DNA of 64,000 nucleotides, from NCBI GenBank assembly GCA_935421135.1, contig OW285196.1, positions 5,685,001 to 5,749,000 of the forward strand, written 5' to 3'. Both the position numbers and the translations under genes were made by a program. Source of the DNA: Bugulina stolonifera. Its lineage: Eukaryota > Bryozoa > Gymnolaemata > Cheilostomatida > Bugulidae. This document shows, piece by piece, positions 58,905 through 64,000 of the stretch; the first letter of the stretch is position 1, and each line of letters starts with the position of its first letter. The notes under the pieces were generated by a model. That model searched no databases. It worked only from the letters and a program-made list of their open reading frames with translations, and was not told where the DNA came from.

Positions 58905-60385
58905 GGAAACACATCAGAGTGCATCGAATCACATCGGGAAAGATCAAAAACACATAGGGAAACATCGAAACACATCGGGAAAGGTCGAAAACACATCGGG
59001 GGAGGAAGAAAACACATCGGGACACATCGAATCACATCGGGGGAGGTCGAAAACACATCGGGACACATCGAATCACATCGGGGAGGTCGAAAACACATCG
59101 GGACACATCGAATCACATCGGGGAGGTCGAAAACACATCGGGTCACATCGAATCACATCGGGGGAGGTCGAAAACACATCGAATCACATCGGGGGAGGTC
59201 GAAAACACATCGGGGGAGGTCGAAAACACATCGAATCACATCGGGGGAGGTCGAAAACACATCGGGGGAGGTCGGAAACACATCGGGACACATCGAATCA
59301 CATCGGGGGAGGTCGAAAACACATCGGGTCACATCGAATCACATCGGGGGAGGTCGAAAACACATCGAATCACATCGGGGAGGCCGAAAACACATCGAAT
59401 CACATCGGGGGAGGTCGAAAACACATCGAATCACATCGGGGGAGGTCGAAAACACATCGAATCACATCGGGGGAGGTCGAAAACACATCGGGTCACATCG
59501 AATCACATCGGGGGAGGTCGAAAACACATCGAATCACATCGGGGGAGGTCGAAAACACATCGAATCACATCGGGGGAGGTCGAAAACACATCGGGGGAGG
59601 TCGAAAACACATCGAATCACATCGGGGGAGGTCGAAAACACATCGGGGGAGGTCGGAAACACATCGGGACACATCGAATCACATCGGGGGAGGTCGAAAA
59701 CACATCGGGTCACATCGAATCACATCGGGGGAGGTCGAAAACACATCGAATCACATCGGGGAGGCCGAAAACACATCGAATCACATCGGGGGAGGTCGAA
59801 AACACATCGAATCACATCGGGGGAGGTCGGAAACACATCGGGGGAGGTCGAAAACACATCGGGACACATCGAATCACATCGGGGGAGGTCGAAAACACAT
59901 CGAATCACATCGGGGGAGGTCGAAAACACATCGAATCACATCGGGGGAGGTCGAAAACACATCGAATCACATCGGGGGAGGTTGAAAACACATCGGGACA
60001 CATCGAATCACATCGGGGGAGGTCAAAAACACATCGGGTTACATCCGGGAAGGTCGAAAACACATCGAGACACATCGAATCACATCGGGGGAGGTCGAAA
60101 ACACATCGGGGGAGGTAAAAAACACATCGGGTTACATCGGGTTACATCGGGTTACATCGGGTCACATCGGGGAAGGTCGAAAACACATCGGGACACATCG
60201 AATCACATCGGGGGAGGTCGAAAACACATCGAGACACATCGAATCACATCGGGGGAGGTCGAAAACACATCGGGGGAGGTCGAAAACACATCGGGTTACA
60301 TCGGGTTACATCGGGTTACATCGGGTTACATCGGGTTACATCGGGTTACATCGGGTTACATCGAATCACATCGGGATGCAATAAA
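58905..60385 (+). repeat. Satellite array with 381-bp higher-order repeat
   Basis: Made of modules that all begin CACATCG: a 21-bp one (CACATCGGGGGAGGTCGAAAA) and 10-bp ones (CACATCGAAT, CACATCGGGA, CACATCGGGT). Marker variants (GTCGGAAAC at about 59271 and 59652; AGGCCGAAAA at about 59381 and 59762) recur 381 bp apart, showing a higher-order unit. The 3' end degenerates to TTACATCGGG repeats. Several frames stay open because the modules lack stop words, so I do not call a protein. It lies between the starts of two divergent genes. Confidence 0.93.
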
Positions 60386-60546
60386 TCAGACTAAAAAAAG
60401 GCAAATCACTTCTGATTGGACAGAGATTTCCATAAAAGCAAGCGTGAGAGAGGATTTTTATCATTACCACTCAACCACCTAGTAAAGACTTGCAACTCTG
60501 TGGATATTTACTAATTTCTCTGAATAAACATCACTCAACAATTAAT

Positions 60547-63467
60547 ATGGTAAGTAAACTTATTTTAATATGTATTTTAGTATGAATTTACTCATTTGAG
60601 TTAACATTGGGACTAATTCTATTTTAGTAGTGATATAATACTCCCTTGGTATGACCAGAGCTTAGAAACTTTGTAAGCTTATGTATTAAACTGTTTTGAT
60701 TCTCAACATGAGAGCAAGTATGTAGAGATCTGATCTGTCTATACTACAATTTGTGTGACCGGAGCTTAGAAGCTTTATATGTTGTGAGATTTATTTTCAA
60801 TGTGAGTAGTTATACCACTAGTAGTGTAATAAGTATCAAAACAGTTTATTACCACTTGTACTGGCTATACTAGTACATCCTAGCTATTTTAATATGTATT
60901 TTAATATGAACTTACTCATTTGAGTTGACATTGGGGCTAATTATATTTTAGTAGTGGTATAATTCTCCTTTGATATGTCCAGGGCTTAAAAACGTTGTAA
61001 GCTTATATATTAAACTGTTTTGATTCTCAACATGAGAGCATGTGTGTAGAGATCTGCTCTGTCTATACTACAATCAGTGTGACCAGAGCTTAGAAACTTT
61101 ATTATAAGTGGTTATACCACTGTAGTGTTTCTTTCTTTAGTAACTATGTTGCATTAGTAGTTCCATCTACTTGACTCATGCTTTGGTATATGTTTATTAC
61201 TCTACATATACTTACAGGCTTCTACATCTAAATATCAAAGAAAGAAATATATAAGAAAAATTAAAACATCAAAAAAAGGTATGAAGTATAGGATTACGTA
61301 CGATTCGGAAGACAGAAGACGAATCTCGAGGAAAAGAATCCCATCTCCAGAAATGGTTAGTCTATTATCTTATTTGTTCACACATGCATTACACCTTCAA
61401 TCCACTATGGTGTTGGGTTTCTAAGATGTCAAAGGAGATTACTGACATTTCTTCAGAAGTACATGTTAGTTACACATAATGATGATGTACTTTTTTATAC
61501 TATAAGCCTCTTACCATGTCTAGAATGTCAAAAGAGACTACTTCCTTTTTAAAACCAGATGTTAATTAGCCATAGTATGATTTTCTCTAATTCTATAAGT
61601 CTCTTACCATGTCTAAGATGTTAAAGATTAGTGATATTTTTATTATAAGTATTGCACTTTCTTTCTTATGTATTATTTTTATCAATAAGACACTTTTTTT
61701 TCTTTTCTTATGTGAAAAAATATAACATAAATTACAACTGGTTTTCTTATGTTAATGATGTATTTCTCTTTATGTGAGTAAATAGACAGGCTTTAGTAGA
61801 CCTGCTTAGTACTTAGAGTGCTAGTTTTTTCATCAAATTCTTCAAAAATCATATATTACAAATAACTATGTTAATGTAGTTTGTTAATTAGTCTCTGCAC
61901 ATTTTATTTACATTATAGAATGAAAAAGAAACAGAACTAGGGGAAGAAGAAATTGCGTTATTTGAAGAATGTGGGGGAGTAGATGGGTTCGAGATAGGTA
62001 AGAATGATCTAGTATCTATTTGTATATTTAGAATCTTTTTTTTTCTGATTTACAAGTAAGTCATATGTTCTCTCTCACTTATTCTTGTTATTTTCTTTCT
62101 TTTTTAGGACTCAGAGCAAAGCCGATATGTAAGGGGGGTCTAAGATTCTATGTCTTTGTTAGTGATGAGACAAAAAGAAGACTGGAGATGTCACTAACAA
62201 AGCCATTTGAATCGGACGACCCCTGCTTTTTATGCAATAAGAATGTTGGGCACCGACGAGGTGTCCACATTCAACAACATTTTTTGCTCCGAATCTGTTT
62301 TTGCTATCACATAACAGTAGATGATGAGGGGATGAATAGACACTACAACTTTCCATCTAATCATCATATTGATGGAAAGCCCTGTCACCGACACATCTCA
62401 TTCAACACACGCTTTCTAACCGATATCTATTCATTAAAAAGACCATATCCTTTTTGCAAAGGGTCACTGGTCACTCTCCACCTTCCAAAATACTCATCCC
62501 CGCATACACTCCAACAACTGTTGGTGGGGTAGTATACCCTCCCTTCTTTAAGGGGATGTCTACTACTCCATTCTCTTTAAAGTCTGGGGTGTGCTCTTCA
62601 CAATTTCCTCTCCCTTCTCACCATCATTTTGATTCAGCTGCTTCTTCCATCAGTAACTCTCTTACTAATGGAGACATTACCATCTCTACTTCTTCTCTTA
62701 CAACTACTACTATTACTACTACTCCTTCTACTACTTCTTTTCCTCCACTCTTTTCTTCACATTCACCCTCTCATTCTCCTGAAAGATCTGTAAAGTCTGG
62801 GGTGTGCTCTTCACAATTTCCTCTCCCTTCTCACCATCATTTTGATTCAGATGCTTCTTCCATCAGTAACTCTCTTACTAATGGAGACATTACCACCTCT
62901 ACTTCTTCTCTTACAACTACTACTATTACTACTACCATTACTACCACTCCTTCTACTGCTTCTTTTCCCCCACTCTTTTCTTCACATTCACCCTCTCATT
63001 CTCCTGAAAGATCTGATGATACAGTTACCACTGTTTCGATACCTACTTCTACTCCCACCTCTTCACCTGCTCCACTCTTTTTCTTAGATTCACCCTCTTT
63101 TTCTCTTGGAAGATCTAATAATACAATTACTAGTCTTTCAATACCTACTTTTATTACTACTTCTACTACTACCACTTCTTCCTTTTCTTTAGCTTCACCC
63201 TCTCTTTCTTTTGGAAGAGAGCTACTTAGCTCGCAATCTCCTTCTTGTTCGTCTGAACTCAATCTTAATACCCCCACCACTATTACCCCCATAGAAGAGG
63301 AGACTGTCAGTGAACTAGTTGATCGAAGCAGACTCCCCCCATCTTTTTTCTCTGGAGCAGTTGAGTATTACCGCTCTGCCATTTTTCATCTCAAGAAGAA
63401 TGGGTATCACAGAGAGGTAATAGCACAAGCTGAAGCTTACCTTCGAGTCAGTGAAGAAAAGCTCTAA
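60547..63467 (+). CDS. Unknown protein: basic N-terminus, Cys/His-rich domain, Ser/Thr/Pro-rich tail
   Basis: Exons: 60547-60549 (only the ATG, followed directly by GTAAGT), 61218-61355, 61919-61997, 62108-62523, 62583-63467. Phases chain, giving 506 aa. Residues 2-47 are basic (YQRKKYIRKIKTSKK; RRRISRKR), probably a nuclear signal. Next come an acidic stretch and a domain with CFLCNKNVGHRRGVH, LRICFCYH and KPCHRHISF, whose Cys/His spacing suggests metal binding but no known finger class. The last exon is Ser/Thr/Pro-rich with a diverged tandem duplication (SGVCSSQFPLPSHHHFDS twice), then an ordered end (ELVDRSRLPPSFFSG, AEAYLRVSEEKL). Without the last splice (weak donor GTGGGG) the protein stops at 62532. 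I do not recognise the family. Divergent from the IkB-like gene. Confidence 0.68.
60575..61110. repeat. Tandem duplication inside intron 1 of the unknown gene
   Basis: About 60590-60790 and 60900-61100 are similar: ACTCATTTGAGTTRACATTG, AAACTGTTTTGATTCTCAAC and GTCTATACTACAATYNGTGTG occur in both, about 310 bp apart. Intron 2 shows a similar pattern with CTCTTACCATGTCTA repeated. Confidence 0.8.
62583..63017 (+). repeat. In-frame tandem duplication in the last exon
   Basis: A unit of about 210-225 bp starting TCTGGGGTGTGCTCTTCACA occurs twice in tandem (from 62583 and from about 62795). The two copies differ by a few substitutions and an extra ACTACC-type insertion in the second. The reading frame is kept. 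Confidence 0.9.
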
Positions 63468-63589
63468 TCATCTTTCTTTAGTTTTTTTCTTTTTTCTTCC
63501 ACTCTCTTTCTCCCACTCTCTCTCTCTGTAGTGTCTCATTCCCTCTGCATTTACTTTTATGTGATAGCAAATCAGTGAGGATTTTTTTT

Positions 63590-64000
63590 AAATTATTTTT
63601 TTAAATTATTATATAATGGTATTCTAACACTTATACACATCCTTTTATACATTCTATTGCTACTATTGTAAAAAGTTTATTTAATGTATTATATGTGCTG
63701 ACTTAACACATGCACACAGCTGTCTCTTGCTATAATAGCTATGACATACTCCTTTACATATGTGTCTTTTATTCTTTCAATTGTGTTTAAATCATATTAT
63801 AATGATATTTCAACATGTGTACACAATCTTTATTTATTCTATTGCTACTATTGTGAAAAGTTTATTTAATGTATTATATATGCTGCCCTTAACACATGTA
63901 CACAGACTTTTCTTGCTAACAATAGCTATGACATACTCCTTTACATATGTAGCTTTTTTATTCATTCTATTGCTAGTGTTGTAAAAAGTGTATTTAATGT
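63590..64000. repeat. Inverted repeat, right arm (continues past the window)
   Basis: Reverse complement of the 56880-57345 arm, starting about 120 bp after the stop of the unknown gene. It contains at least two tandem units with ATTCTATTGCTACTATTGT and GCTATGACATACTCCTTTAC. The outer end is not in the window. Confidence 0.85.

Noticed and set aside
58903..60385. Regular CACATCG array as a possible CRISPR array
   Set aside because: No unique spacers; modules are direct satellite repeats in a eukaryotic context. The same applies to the 14-bp array at 13.2-13.6 kb.
58893..60482. 529-codon open frame (and a 360-codon one in another frame) over the satellite
   Set aside because: Several frames are open at once because the CACATCG modules contain no stop words in the sense direction; the 10-bp modules rotate the frame; no splice or start context supports translation.
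62996..63292. 98-codon minus-strand frame
   Set aside because: Shadow of the Ser/Thr/Pro-rich last exon of the plus-strand gene.

Overview
The window is AT-rich, intron-bearing metazoan nuclear DNA. It has short GT-AG exons, secreted C-type-lectin-like and NHL proteins, an F-box protein 21 homologue, an IkB-like ankyrin gene, and dense non-autonomous transposons, SINEs and minisatellites. Pervasive acatgt microsatellites and NHL/C-type-lectin-type genes suggest a marine invertebrate, most likely a sponge. That identification is inference only. All gene models were spliced by hand and checked for phase.

Layout. At 1.76-2.74 kb (+) lie the last three exons of an FBXO21 paralogue. At 5.8-14.9 kb (+) is a complete 12-exon FBXO21-like gene of about 642 aa. 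Its introns carry a hAT-like element with a solo-LTR-like sequence inside it, and a 14-bp minisatellite. At 15.5-16.1 kb is a Tc1/mariner-like foldback element. From 16.7 to 36.0 kb (-) is an array of four paralogous three-exon genes: signal peptide, C-type-lectin-like domain (CTLD) split over two exons, then a one-exon Ser/Thr/Ala mucin-like stalk with a hydrophobic C-terminus. The stalk shrinks from about 617 codons to about 13. Genes A and B sit in a segmental duplication of more than 4 kb. A fragment of a further stalk exon lies at 20.7 kb. At 44.2-48.2 kb (-) is a nine-exon secreted or membrane-anchored NHL-repeat gene. Old diverged non-coding duplications (41.5-43, 49.4-50.4, 52-52.5 kb) surround it, with a lone mucin-style exon at 51.7 kb.

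The last 7 kb is a distinct block. Left to right it holds: a GC-rich island with trinucleotide repeats; an inverted-repeat arm (56.9-57.3 kb); a minus-strand IkB-like gene with two apparent lesions; a 1.5-kb satellite with a 381-bp higher-order period; a plus-strand gene of unknown function with a Cys/His-rich domain and Ser/Thr/Pro-rich tail; and the opposite inverted-repeat arm, running off the window end.

The clearest mobile elements are three hAT-like elements with 8-bp target duplications (two perfect) and a SINE with a perfect 17-bp target duplication. All three hAT-like elements carry short words reiterated just inside their ends. The CTLD genes probably encode cell-surface or secreted recognition proteins, and the IkB-like gene an NF-kB regulator. 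No operon-like coupling between these genes is visible.
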